A DNA stretch of 64,000 nt from G958296245 sp965262055. Lineage in GTDB: Bacteria; Chloroflexota; Dehalococcoidia; Lucifugimonadales; G958296245. Below, piece after piece: positions 47,255 through 56,178 of this stretch. Location of the stretch: contig CBDHEI010000002.1 in NCBI GenBank assembly GCA_965262055.1, positions 1,798,001 to 1,862,000 of the forward strand, in the 5' to 3' direction. Position numbers and translations under genes: made by a program. The notes under the pieces are model-generated. The model saw only the letters and a program-made list of their open reading frames with translations, did not search any database and was not told the origin of the DNA. Numbering within the stretch: the stretch's first letter is position 1; every line of letters starts with the position of its first letter.

Positions 47255-47701
47255 CTAGGCCGAGTCGCCTCCAGAGTCCGGCGTCGTCTCGGTTGACGGG
47301 ACTGGCTCGCCTTTCCAGAAGCGTCCCCCGTGGCCTCTTCCGCCACGCCAACGATTGTGGCCGAAGGCCTTGCCGTGGCCTCCCCACGATTCTATGGAAT
47401 CGGGTTTGGCATCGTACCACTCCTGGATTTCGTCGGCCTGCTCCTGGGTGAGCTTGCCGCTCTCGACCATGGCGGCCAGGTTGTTCTCGATGGACTCGTC
47501 CATCATCTCCTGCCTGGCCTGTGTGAAGGCGTCCTGTACCGTTTGCTTTTCCAGGCCGAGGATTTCCGCGACCCGCGAGACGAACCCCTTGATGGTCGAG
47601 CCGTCTTCGGAGTCGCTCTCCTGGGCCATCACGGCCCCACCGCCGATGCCAATCGCCAGCACGGCCAGCGCTGCTGCTGCTATCAAGACACTTCTTCTCA
47701 T
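47255..47701 (-). CDS. Small exported protein (DUF2680-like helices, Gly/His/Trp-rich tail)
   Basis: A 148-residue protein with a Sec signal peptide (MRRSVLIAAAALAVLAIGIG, probable cleavage after AVMA). The mature part has two helical segments (VAEILGLEKQTVQDAFTQAR and AAMVESGKLTQEQADEIQEW) like DUF2680 proteins. A tail follows rich in Gly, His, Arg and Trp (WGGHGKAFGHNRWRGGRGHG) and could bind metal or polymer. Function unknown; isolated on both sides. Confidence 0.75.
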   Translation of the reverse strand: MRRSVLIAAAALAVLAIGIGGGAVMAQESDSEDGSTIKGFVSRVAEILGLEKQTVQDAFTQARQEMMDESIENNLAAMVESGKLTQEQADEIQEWYDAKPDSIESWGGHGKAFGHNRWRGGRGHGGRFWKGEPVPSTETTPDSGGDSA

Positions 47702-48033
47702 ACGCTATTTCCTTTCACTCGTTTGGCTTGCCTGCTCTACAGACAAGTCTAGGGGGTGAGTATTAAGGAAATGCGAACCCCCGTGAGGGGAGTGCCGGAA
47801 AGAGGCAGACCCCCGGTGCTCAGCTCACCGAGGGCCTGCTTTGGAAGGAGCCAATGCTGGAAAAACTCCCAGTTTCGGGGGAAAGCGGTCAATCCTTCAG
47901 CACTGGCGGGGAGATTTGTACTACATGATGTGTGCCGTGTCAACCCCTATGCAAGATGTAGTTGGATTCTCTTTTCGTGGATGGGCTATCGCCCCGCGGT
48001 GGGGGCGCCGCAACTCGGGGAGAATCCCGATAT

Positions 48034-48147
48034 CTGTCTCATTCTGTCTCATTCAGCTTTGGCTTGCGAGACAAGTGCCTGACACGAAGGAGGCAGAATG
48101 AGAGTCCAGCGAGACAGAATGAGAACCGAACGAGACAGAATGAGACA
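48034..48147 (-). repeat. Dispersed palindromic repeat, copy 2
   Basis: A 114-bp inverted copy of the element at 37519-37631. Its outer 16 bp are a perfect inverted repeat (TGTCTCATTCTGTCTC at 48035-48050 against GAGACAGAATGAGACA at 48132-48147), with a third GAGACAGAATGAG inside at 48111-48123. No coding capacity and no certain target duplication. Confidence 0.75.
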
Positions 48148-48191
48148 CTGCGTCGGGGGGCGTTGGGGGCCGTCTCGAAGCCACAGCTGCA

Positions 48192-48221
48192 GGGAGGGCG
48201 GGTTTCAAACCCACCCCTACG
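48192..48221. repeat. 30-bp hairpin repeat, copy 1
   Basis: GGGAGGGCGGGTTTCAAACC followed by CACCCCTACG; the GGGTTT/AAACCC core can fold back on itself. Related copies lie at 48554-48584 and 58844-58873. Confidence 0.6.
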
Positions 48222-48553
48222 CCGTGCGGGTGATGAGGGACGATCCACGTGAGGCCGGTCCGTGTCGTTAGCGCTAGCGTCATGTGATCTCCTCGGTTCT
48301 GGGCGTCCAGGAGGGATGCTGCCCTCTACACGGAGAGTTTAGCACGGGCGTTCGTAGCCGTCAAGGAGATTGTGATTCGCATGACACGGATGGACGCGGA
48401 TGAGAGGTAGCCTGTCCGGTGCTGCAAATAAGGGGTAGGTCCAGCGCCTTGTATACGCAGCTTAGGATGGATTTCCGCATTCGGGGGAACCATCCATGCC
48501 GGTTGCGACCGGCACACCAGGTAATGAGAATGGTCCCGATGTCCTGTGGCAAC

Positions 48554-48584
48554 GGGAAGGCGGGTTACAAACCCACCCCATACG
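48554..48584. repeat. Hairpin repeat, copy 2 (diverged)
   Basis: GGGAAGGCGGGTTACAAACC followed by CACCCCATACG, a variant of the 30-bp hairpin repeat with four changes. Confidence 0.5.
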
Positions 48585-48619
48585 ACGTGATGCCCGTGTG
48601 CGCGGCGGTCCGGCGGGAA

Positions 48620-48649
48620 TTGTCCACTGAAAATCGATTGTGATACAAT
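48620..48649 (+). promoter_or_regulatory. Promoter of the ATP synthase operon
   Basis: TTGTCC at 48620-48625 and TACAAT at 48644-48649 with an 18-bp spacer, 37 bp before the first gene start. Confidence 0.55.
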
Positions 48650-48685
48650 CCACAAACCCTTGAAAGGGGTCCCTCGTGAGCGGGG

Positions 48686-48907
48686 ATGCGGACAATACTT
48701 TGGATGGTGGGCGTCGGTTGGTATGTAGCTGTGGCGATCTCCGGCGGCGTGATCGGCGGTCTTTGGTTGGACGGCCGTCTCTCGTCGAGCCCCCTATTCA
48801 CTTTGCTAGGCCTGGGTCTGGGTATCGCCGTAGCGCTGTTTGGCATGTTCCGGATGCTGATGACCATCATGTCGTCTGACACCAACGGCGCTGGGCCTGT
48901 AGGCTGA
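48686..48907 (+). CDS. atpZ: AtpZ/AtpI-like small membrane protein
   Basis: A 73-residue protein with two membrane helices (WMVGVGWYVAVAISGGVIGGLWLDG and LFTLLGLGLGIAVALFGMFRM). The GG-x-x-LDG turn is characteristic of AtpZ/AtpI proteins, which aid c-ring assembly or ion supply. It is the first gene of the ATP synthase operon, 2 bp before atpB. Confidence 0.82.
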   Translation: MRTILWMVGVGWYVAVAISGGVIGGLWLDGRLSSSPLFTLLGLGLGIAVALFGMFRMLMTIMSSDTNGAGPVG

Positions 48908-48909
48908 TC

Positions 48910-49992
48910 ATGGCGAAACTGCTGTCCAATCCTAAGTTGCTGCTCGTCGGCATACTCGTCCTTGCGCTGATAGGCGCGGGACTGGCCGGGGGCGCATTGG
49001 GCGCGGCCTTTGGCGGCGGCTTCTTCGGAGCGCCCATAGCCCACATACAGCTCGCCGCCGAGCCCATCACGGCCTCTCCACAGATCTCCGACATTCCGGT
49101 CCTCGGGGACTTCCGCGTAACGAACACCATGGTCGCCACGTGGGCGGCCATCCTGCTGCTTGCGGTGGTGTCCTGGCTAGCCACTCGCCGGCTCAGCGAG
49201 GTTCCGGGGCGCCTTCAGGGGGCCATGGAGGCCGTCATGGAGGTCTTCCTTAACGCCTGCGAGACGGTCGCGGGACCGGAGCGCGGCAGGCGTTTCTTCC
49301 CGCTGGTGATGACCATCTTCCTGTTCGCGCTGGTCGCGAACTGGATGGGCATATTGCCCGGCTTCGGGACGATAGGGCGCTTCGAGCCCGCCGATGAGGT
49401 CATCCACCACGCCGAGGAGAAGGCGGAGAAGGAGGGCGAGCAGGCCGACCTCGACGCGGTGAAGCTGGCCGTGTTCGAGGGGGACGGCGCCCTGGCCGTG
49501 CAGCCGTTCGGGTCCGTGAACGACGAGATCACGGCTGCCGAGTACGAGCACATGGAAGAGGGCAAACGGCCGAGGGCGGGCCTGCTGGTGCCGTTCCTCA
49601 GGAGCGCCAACACGGATGTCAACATGACGCTGGGCTTGGCCCTTGTGGCCATGGTGATGGTCCACTACTGGGGGATCAGCGTGCTTGGCCTCTTCAGCCA
49701 CGTCGGCAAGTACATCAACTTCCGCGAGGGCCCAATCATGCTGTTCGTCGGGCTGCTGGAGGGTCTGAGCGAGATAGCCCGCGTCATCAGCTTCACCTTC
49801 CGTCTGTTCGGCAACATATTCGCCGGCGAGGTGCTGCTGATCGTGATGGCCTTCCTGGTGCCCCTGGTCGGCATCGTGCCGTTCCTGGGACTGGAGCTGT
49901 TCGTGGGGCTGGTGCAGGCCTTCATCTTCGCTATGTTGACACTCGTATTCGCTGCCACCGCCACTATCCATCATGGTGACGATGGCCACTGA
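48910..49992 (+). CDS. atpB: F0F1 ATP synthase subunit a
   Basis: A 360-residue membrane subunit forming the proton half-channels. The essential arginine lies in EIARVISFTFRLFGNIFAGE. Two features stand out. The N-terminus is long, with an extra hydrophobic segment (residues 11-40). A highly charged insertion (about 155-228, HHAEEKAEKEGEQADLD onward) separates two membrane spans. Such insertions occur in some lineages. The rest is normal. Confidence 0.95.
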   Translation: MAKLLSNPKLLLVGILVLALIGAGLAGGALGAAFGGGFFGAPIAHIQLAAEPITASPQISDIPVLGDFRVTNTMVATWAAILLLAVVSWLATRRLSEVPGRLQGAMEAVMEVFLNACETVAGPERGRRFFPLVMTIFLFALVANWMGILPGFGTIGRFEPADEVIHHAEEKAEKEGEQADLDAVKLAVFEGDGALAVQPFGSVNDEITAAEYEHMEEGKRPRAGLLVPFLRSANTDVNMTLGLALVAMVMVHYWGISVLGLFSHVGKYINFREGPIMLFVGLLEGLSEIARVISFTFRLFGNIFAGEVLLIVMAFLVPLVGIVPFLGLELFVGLVQAFIFAMLTLVFAATATIHHGDDGH

Positions 49993-50054
49993 TTCCGGAA
50001 CGGAGCGCGGACGCTGAACCAAACGTGCCTAACAGGAGTGCAAGGAGCATGGAC

Positions 50055-50294
50055 ATGATCGAAGGCAACATAGAGGTACTGAAGACCCTAGCCGCCGGCA
50101 TCGCGATAGGTCTGGGCGCGCTCGGGCCGGGCTTGGGCATCGGTCTGCTGGCCGCCAAGGCTATGGAGTCGATCGGGCGCAACCCGGAGGCCGCGCGCCC
50201 GATCCAGCTGAACATGATCATAGCCATCGCGTTCACGGAGGCGATAGCCATCTACGCGCTGGTGGTAGCGGTCATAATCATCTTCCTCGGGTAG
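50055..50294 (+). CDS. atpE: F0F1 ATP synthase subunit c
   Basis: A 79-residue hairpin proteolipid. The ATG at 50055 is well spaced from AAGGAG at 50042-50047; another ATG at 50049 is too close to it. Helix 1 carries the GALGPGLGIGLLAAKA glycine motif, the loop reads RNPEA, and helix 2 has the ion-binding Glu in AFTEAIAIYALV. The residue after that Glu is Ala rather than Ser/Thr, which favours protons over sodium. Confidence 0.95.
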   Translation: MIEGNIEVLKTLAAGIAIGLGALGPGLGIGLLAAKAMESIGRNPEAARPIQLNMIIAIAFTEAIAIYALVVAVIIIFLG

Positions 50295-50363
50295 CGGTTC
50301 GACGGAAAGCGGGGCGGCGCGCCCGCGAGGCGCACCGTCTCTCATGTTGGTGGTGAAAGTCGC

Positions 50364-50867
50364 ATGGAAGCATTAGGAATAAACGGACCCGGTCTTATAA
50401 CGTCGATCGTGAGCTTCGTGCTCCTGTTCGCGCTCTTGTACTTCCTGCTGTACAAGCCGCTGCTCAGGGTCATGGACGACCGCTCGGCGAAGATCAGGGA
50501 GAGTCTCGAGACGGCGCAGTTGGCCAGGGAAGAGGCTCAACGCTCGCGTGAGGACATGCAGAAGCAGATCGACGAGGTGCGGGCGGAGGGCCAGGCCATG
50601 ATCGCCCAGGCCAGAGATGTCGCCGAGCGGTTCAGGGAGGAGGAGCTCGCCAAGGCCCGGCAGGAGATCGAGGCTCAGCGGCGGCGGGCGGAGGCGGAGA
50701 TCCAGAGGGAGAAGGCCGCAGCCATAGAGGAGATCCGAGGGCAGTTCGCGGGACTTGCGATCACGGCGGCCGAGCGGGTTATACGCCAGTCGGTAGACGA
50801 GGCGGCCCACAGCGGGCTGATCGAGCAGGTCCTCGAGGAGAGCACGGTCCTTCGTGGCCGGTCGTAG
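50364..50867 (+). CDS. atpF: F0F1 ATP synthase subunit b
   Basis: A 167-residue peripheral stalk subunit. One N-terminal membrane helix (LITSIVSFVLLFALLYFLLY) is followed by KPLLRVMDDRSAKIRESL, the classic start of the b dimer, and a long charged helix to the end. Normal operon position between c and delta. Confidence 0.95.
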   Translation: MEALGINGPGLITSIVSFVLLFALLYFLLYKPLLRVMDDRSAKIRESLETAQLAREEAQRSREDMQKQIDEVRAEGQAMIAQARDVAERFREEELAKARQEIEAQRRRAEAEIQREKAAAIEEIRGQFAGLAITAAERVIRQSVDEAAHSGLIEQVLEESTVLRGRS

Positions 50868-50944
50868 GCCGCCCGGTACGGGTGCGGAGACGGCGCGAGG
50901 CTGTCGCCGGCGTGCGGACGCCGCGGCGGCCTGAGTAGATAGGA

Positions 50945-51493
50945 ATGCCACAAGCCGCTTCAGCGAGAAGATACGCCCAGGCGGTCTTTCAGATCGCCGT
51001 GGAGGGTGACGCCCTGGACGCCTGGTCCGGCGACCTCAGGTCGCTGGCCGAGGCGATGGATGTGCCGGAGCTTGCGAGCGTGCTGGACGCGCCGCAGGTC
51101 CCTATGGCGCGCAAGGTCGAGGCCGTCCGGAGGGCCGTCGGGGACGCGGTGGGCCCGCTTGCGGCCAACCTGCTGTGCGTCCTGGCGTCCAGGAACCTCG
51201 CCCACCTCGTGCCGGCGGTGCTGGACGAGTACTCCAGCATGATAGACGCGCGCCTAGGCATCGAGTCGGCGGAGGTAACGTCGGCGACGAGGCTGGACGA
51301 CGCGCAGCGGGACAGGGTCACAAGGATATTGGAGGATGTCGCGGGCAAGGAGGTGCGGCTGCACACGCTCGTGCGTCCTGAGATACTCGGCGGCATCATC
51401 GCGCGGGTCGGGGACAGAGTGATAGACGGCAGCGTCAGGACGAGGCTCCGGGCGATGCGCCGTGAGCTCGGCGATCCGGCGCCCGCGGATTGA
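50945..51493 (+). CDS. atpH: F0F1 ATP synthase subunit delta
   Basis: A 182-residue stalk-top subunit. The N-terminus ASARRYAQAVFQIAVE and C-terminal ILGGIIARVGDRVIDGSVRTRL are diagnostic. It ends 23 bp before the atpA start. Confidence 0.94.
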   Translation: MPQAASARRYAQAVFQIAVEGDALDAWSGDLRSLAEAMDVPELASVLDAPQVPMARKVEAVRRAVGDAVGPLAANLLCVLASRNLAHLVPAVLDEYSSMIDARLGIESAEVTSATRLDDAQRDRVTRILEDVAGKEVRLHTLVRPEILGGIIARVGDRVIDGSVRTRLRAMRRELGDPAPAD

Positions 51494-51516
51494 GCCGTCA
51501 GCCATCGGAGGCACTT

Positions 51517-53028
51517 ATGGCAGTCAGAGGACAAGACATAGCGTCGGTAATCAAGCGCCAGATCGAAGAGTTCGGCCAAGAGCTGAGGATGGTCGACGTC
51601 GGCGTGGTGATCGAGGTGGGGGACGGCATCGCCCGCGTACACGGGCTTGCGGGCGTGGGCGCCAACGAGCTACTTGAGTTCGAGGGCGGCGCCAGCGGCA
51701 TGGCCCTGAACCTCGAGGAGGACGGCGTCGGCGCGGTGATCCTGGGCAACCCTGAGGGCGTCAAGGAGGGCACGGAGGTGCGCGGCACCGGGCGGGTGAT
51801 GGAGATTCCCGTGAGCGACGCGATGCTGGGCAGGGTCGTCAACGCGCTAGGGGACCCCCTGGACGCGAAGGGGGCCATAGCGTCGTCGGAGAACGCCCCG
51901 GTAGAGGTGATCGCGCCCGGCGTGGCGGCGCGGCAGAGTGTCAACGTCCCGGTGCAGACCGGGGTGAAGGCCATCGACTCGATGGTGCCTGTGGGACGCG
52001 GCCAGAGGGAGCTGATCATCGGCGACCGGGCCACGGGGAAGACGGCTCTCTGCCTGGACACGATAATCAACCAGAAGGACGGCGACCTGATCTGCATATA
52101 CGTCGCGATCGGACAGCGGGTGGCCAAGGTCGCCCAGACCGTGGCGGTGCTGGAGCGATACGGGGCCATGGAGCACACGGTCGTGGTGGCGGCGAACGCC
52201 GCCGACTCGGCGCCCATGCAGTACCTTGCGCCGTACGCCGGGTGCGCCGTAGGCGAGCACTTCATGAGGCAGGGCAAGGACGCGCTGATCGTCTACGATG
52301 ACCTGTCCAAGCACGCGTGGGCGTACCGGCAGATGTCTCTGCTGCTGCGGCGTCCTCCGGGACGCGAGGCCTACCCCGGCGATGTCTTCTACCTGCACAG
52401 CCGGCTGCTGGAACGTGCGGCGCGCCTGTCGGAGGACCTCGGCGGCGGCTCTCTCACGGCCTTGCCGATCATCGAGACGCTGGCCGGCGACGTGTCGGCG
52501 TACATCCCCACGAACGTCATCTCGATTACCGACGGGCAGATATACCTGGAGCCCGAGCTGTTCAACTCCGGCATCCGGCCCGCCGTGAACGCCGGGCTGT
52601 CCGTGTCGCGAGTGGGCGGCACGGCCCAAACGAAGGCTATGAAGTCGGTGGCGGGCAGCCTGCGCCTCGACCTAGCGCAGTACCGTGAGTTGGCGGCCTT
52701 CGCTCAGTTCGGGACGGCGGACCTGGATGCGGCGACCCGCGCGCAGCTGGAGCGGGGGCAGCGGGCGGTAGAGGTGCTGAAGCAGAACGAGAGCGCGCCG
52801 CTCAAGTTGCCCCAGGAGATCACGATACTGACGGCGCTCGCGAGGGGCCACCTGGACGATGTCGAGATCAACCGGGTGGGCACCTTCGAGACGGCGCTGC
52901 ACAGGTTCATGGAGTCGAACCACCCGGAGATACTGAGCACGATAGACGAGGAGAAGAACCTGTCCGACGAGACCGAGGCGGCTTTGGCGGACGCGATTGC
53001 GGAGTTCAAGGCGAGCGTTCCTTACTAA
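51517..53028 (+). CDS. atpA: F0F1 ATP synthase subunit alpha
   Basis: A 503-residue nucleotide-binding subunit. The ATG at 51517 has GGAG upstream and gives the standard MAVRGQDIASVIKRQIEEF start; the open frame to 51490 is not needed. The P-loop reads GDRATGKTA (usually GDRQTGKTA, so Gln to Ala). The later SVSRVGGTAQTKAM motif is intact. The TAA stop (53026-53028) is also the left target duplication of an inserted IS element, so the protein itself is complete. Confidence 0.97.
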   Translation: MAVRGQDIASVIKRQIEEFGQELRMVDVGVVIEVGDGIARVHGLAGVGANELLEFEGGASGMALNLEEDGVGAVILGNPEGVKEGTEVRGTGRVMEIPVSDAMLGRVVNALGDPLDAKGAIASSENAPVEVIAPGVAARQSVNVPVQTGVKAIDSMVPVGRGQRELIIGDRATGKTALCLDTIINQKDGDLICIYVAIGQRVAKVAQTVAVLERYGAMEHTVVVAANAADSAPMQYLAPYAGCAVGEHFMRQGKDALIVYDDLSKHAWAYRQMSLLLRRPPGREAYPGDVFYLHSRLLERAARLSEDLGGGSLTALPIIETLAGDVSAYIPTNVISITDGQIYLEPELFNSGIRPAVNAGLSVSRVGGTAQTKAMKSVAGSLRLDLAQYRELAAFAQFGTADLDAATRAQLERGQRAVEVLKQNESAPLKLPQEITILTALARGHLDDVEINRVGTFETALHRFMESNHPEILSTIDEEKNLSDETEAALADAIAEFKASVPY

Positions 53029-53875
53029 GAGGGTGTTTTCAAAGTACATCATGACGGAGCTAAGCGTCGGAGCATGAGATGAATCGCAGCTATGTGCAGC
53101 CACGCTTCCGTTGTACCGGTCAAGGCTTCATAGTCCTTGCTCAACCGGCGACAACGTCCCAGCCACGCCAGTGTTCGCTCAACCACCCACCTGCGTGGCA
53201 GCACCTCAAACTGATGGCTGGCCCTGGGACGCTTGACGATCTCCAAGACCCAGCCCGACATGGACATCACCCAGTCCACCAACTGGCCGCTGTAGCCAGC
53301 GTCAGCCCAGATGAGTCGCAGGCGTGGGAATCGTCCTATCAATTTATCGATGACCAGCCTCGCCCCATCTCGGTCTTGGATATTGGCAGGATGCACCACC
53401 ACCGCCAACAGCAAGCCCATGGTATCTACGATGACGTGTCGCTTTCGACCGTTGATCTTCTTACCAGCATCATAGCCACGAGGCCCCCTTTTTCAGTCGT
53501 CTTCACGCTCTGGCTATCTATGATCGCTGCGCTGGGAGTAGGATTTCTACCTTCGGCCTCTCGGACGCAGGGGCGTAGCGTCTCATTGACTCGTTCCCAC
53601 GTTCCATCCATGGTCCAACTGCGGAAGTACTTGTACAGGGTCTGCCAGGGAGGCAGATCGTGCGGGACCATCCGCCAGGGGCATCCGCTCCGAAGCAAAT
53701 ACAGGATGCCGTTCACTACCTCCCGCAGGTCCACTGTACGGGGTCGGCCTCCGGGTTTGGCTGGTGGGAGTAGGGGGCCGAGGATCTCCCACTGTTCGTC
53801 CGTCAGGTCGCTGGGGTACGATTTGCGGCTCATTCATCAAGTTTAGTACAAGTTCAAGACTTTGCAAACACCCTC
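53029..53875 (-). mobile_element. IS5-family (IS427-like) element inside the ATP synthase operon
   Basis: 847 bp with 17-bp ends GAGGGTGTTTTCAAAGT and, as complement of the right end, GAGGGTGTTTGCAAAGT. The 3-bp duplication TAA at 53026-53028 and 53876-53878 coincides with the atpA stop codon. Its gene points against the operon. The element appears complete and recent. Confidence 0.9.
53049..53833 (-). CDS. IS5-family transposase made by -1 frameshift
   Basis: Two frames make one protein. The first (53833-53426) begins MSRKSYPSDLTDEQWEILGP and carries AAIIDSQSVKTTEKGG. The second continues PRGYDAGKKINGRKRHVIVD and MGLLLAVVVHPANIQDRDGA and ends with ERTLAWLGRCRRLSKDYE (DDE domain). A -1 shift at the A5G5 run (53484-53493) joins them into 261 residues. 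Programmed frameshifting at such runs is usual in this IS group. Confidence 0.9.
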
Positions 53876-53887
53876 TAAGGCTTCTGT

Positions 53888-54748
53888 ATGCCTAGCGTAA
53901 GAGAGATAAGGCGGCGCATCAGGAGCGTCGAGAACACCGCCAAGATAACAAAGGCGATGTCGATGATCGCCGCGTCGAAGATGCGGCGCGCCCAGGAGAT
54001 GGCGCTCCAGGGGCGGCCCTACTCGGAGCGCATGCGCGACCTGCTGTCCCACCTGGCGGCGCAGGAGCGTGAGGAAGAGGCGCTGCACCCGCTTCTCATG
54101 CGGCGCGAGCCCGCCAACATCACGGTGGTGCTGATAACGCCCGACAGGGGCCTGACCGGCGGGCTGCACAGCAAGATCAACCGGGCGGCCGCCCAGTTCA
54201 TCGTCGAGCAGCAGGCGAGCACGCGCCTCATCACTATAGGCCGGAAGGGGCGCGACTTCATGGTGCGGGCGGGACAGGATGTTCAGGCAGTCTTCACCGA
54301 TCTGGGCGACCGTCCTTCTTTGCTCGACGTTACGCCCGCGGCCGGCATCCTGATCGAGGACTTCGCTGAGGAGCGCGTGGACGCGGTGTACATCGCCTAC
54401 GCGGACTTCGTGAACACGACGGTACAAACGCCTGTCGTGCGTCCGCTCCTGCCCGTGGAGCCGGCGGAGCTGCGTCCAGAGGAGGCGGTGGGCTACATAT
54501 ACGAGCCGGGACCCGAGGGGGTGCTTTCGGAGCTCCTGCCGAGGTTCGTCGAGCTGGAGCTGTACCATGCCGTGCTGGAGTCGGTTGCCAGCGAGCAGTC
54601 GGGCCGGATGGTGGCGATGCGGAACGCCACCGACAACGCCAACGAGATGGTGGACGACCTGACGCTGGAGATGAACAAGGCCCGCCAGGAGACGATAACC
54701 AAGGAGCTACTGGAGATCGTAGGCGGCGCGGCCGCGGTCAGCGGGTGA
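53888..54748 (+). CDS. atpG: F0F1 ATP synthase subunit gamma
   Basis: A 286-residue central rotor shaft. The N-terminus REIRRRIRSVENTAKITKAM and C-terminus MRNATDNANEMVDDLTLEMNKARQ are family hallmarks. The start is only 10 bp past the IS target duplication, and the ribosome-binding site is weak, so expression may have depended on coupling with atpA that the IS now breaks. Confidence 0.96.
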   Translation: MPSVREIRRRIRSVENTAKITKAMSMIAASKMRRAQEMALQGRPYSERMRDLLSHLAAQEREEEALHPLLMRREPANITVVLITPDRGLTGGLHSKINRAAAQFIVEQQASTRLITIGRKGRDFMVRAGQDVQAVFTDLGDRPSLLDVTPAAGILIEDFAEERVDAVYIAYADFVNTTVQTPVVRPLLPVEPAELRPEEAVGYIYEPGPEGVLSELLPRFVELELYHAVLESVASEQSGRMVAMRNATDNANEMVDDLTLEMNKARQETITKELLEIVGGAAAVSG

Positions 54749-54778
54749 CCGCGCCCTTCCGGTAAGCAAGGAGATGAG

Positions 54779-56176
54779 ATGGCGACCGGGAAGATAACGC
54801 AGGTGATCGGCACCGTCGTGGACGTCGAGTTCCCGCCGGAGGAGATGCCGGCCATCTTCAACGCGGTGGAGACTCAGATTGGCGGCCAGCGGCTGGTGCT
54901 GGAGGTCGAGCAGCACGTCGGCAACAACTGGGTGAGGTGCCTCGCCCTGGGGCCCACGGACGGCCTGAAGCGGGGCGCCGAGGCGGTGGATACGGGCAGC
55001 CCTATCTCCGTCCCCGTGGGCGACCCCACGCTGGGCCGCCTATTCAACGCCCTGGGTGAGACGATAGACAACCTCGAGGAGGTCGAGTCCACCGAGAACT
55101 GGTCCATACACCGGGAGCCTCCGCAGTTCCACGAGCAGGCGACCGAGGTGGAGATGCTCGAGATGGGCATCAAGGTGATGGACCTGATCGCCCCGTTCAC
55201 TCGCGGCGGCAAGGTGGGCGCGTACGGGGGCGCCGGTACGGGCAAGACGGTCATCATCCAGGAGTTGATACGCAACATCGGCGCGGAGCACGAGGGGGTC
55301 TCGGTCTTCGCCGGCGTGGGCGAGCGCTCGCGCGAGGGCAACGACCTGTGGCACGAGATGCAGGAGTCGGGGGTGCTGGGCAGCACGGTACTCGTCTTCG
55401 GGCAGATGAACGAGCCGCCGGGCATCAGGGCGCGCGTCGGAATGACGGGCGTCACGATGGCCGAGTACTTCAAGGAGACCAGGGGCCAGGACGTGCTGCT
55501 GTTCGTGGACAACATATACAGGTACATCCTGGCCGGCATGGAGGTCTCGGCGCTGCTGGGCAGGATGCCTTCGGCGGTGGGGTACCAGCCGACGCTGTCT
55601 ACCGAGATGGGCGACCTGGAGGAGCGGATCACGTCCGCGGGTACGGGCTCGATCACGTCGTTCCAGGCCATCTACGTGCCGGCTGACGACTACACCGACC
55701 CGGGAATCGTCACCACTTTCGGACACCTGGACGCGGTGGTCTCCCTAGACAGGGCGCTGGTGGAGCAGGGGCTCTACCCGGCAGTGGACGCGCTTTCGTC
55801 GTCGTCCCGGATACTGGAGCCGGCCATAGTCGGTCAGGACCACTACGCGGTGGCCAGGGGCGTGCAGCAGGTGCTGCAGCGATATAAAGACCTGCAGGAC
55901 ATCATCGCGATCCTCGGCGTGGAGGAACTTTCTGACGAGGACCGGCAGACGGTGGCCCGCGCGCGGAAGATACAGCGTTTCCTGACGCAGCCGTTCTTCG
56001 TGGCCGAGCAGTTCACGGGCCAGGAGGGGCGTTACGTGTCGGTGCGGGACACGGTGAAGGGCTTCCAGGAGATCCTGGAGGGCAAGCACGACGACCTCCC
56101 CGAGCAGGCCTTCTACATGGTGGGGCCGATCGAGGAAGCGGTGGAGAAAGCAGAGCGGATGAGGGCGGAGGTCTAG
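54779..56176 (+). CDS. atpD: F0F1 ATP synthase subunit beta
   Basis: A 465-residue catalytic subunit. P-loop GGAGTGKTVIIQEL (the usual GVGKT has Thr here), catalytic segment GERSREGNDLWHEM, DNIYRYILAGMEVSALLGRMPSAVGYQP, and a normal C-terminal helical domain. A GGAG-containing site precedes the ATG. Confidence 0.97.
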   Translation: MATGKITQVIGTVVDVEFPPEEMPAIFNAVETQIGGQRLVLEVEQHVGNNWVRCLALGPTDGLKRGAEAVDTGSPISVPVGDPTLGRLFNALGETIDNLEEVESTENWSIHREPPQFHEQATEVEMLEMGIKVMDLIAPFTRGGKVGAYGGAGTGKTVIIQELIRNIGAEHEGVSVFAGVGERSREGNDLWHEMQESGVLGSTVLVFGQMNEPPGIRARVGMTGVTMAEYFKETRGQDVLLFVDNIYRYILAGMEVSALLGRMPSAVGYQPTLSTEMGDLEERITSAGTGSITSFQAIYVPADDYTDPGIVTTFGHLDAVVSLDRALVEQGLYPAVDALSSSSRILEPAIVGQDHYAVARGVQQVLQRYKDLQDIIAILGVEELSDEDRQTVARARKIQRFLTQPFFVAEQFTGQEGRYVSVRDTVKGFQEILEGKHDDLPEQAFYMVGPIEEAVEKAERMRAEV

Positions 56177-56178
56177 GC

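Larger units (their letters stand above)
47702..48619. other. Gene-free region carrying repeats before the ATP synthase operon
   Basis: About 920 bp with no supported gene. It contains the second palindromic repeat copy and two hairpin repeats (listed separately). No tRNA-like cloverleaf was recognised. Confidence 0.5.
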
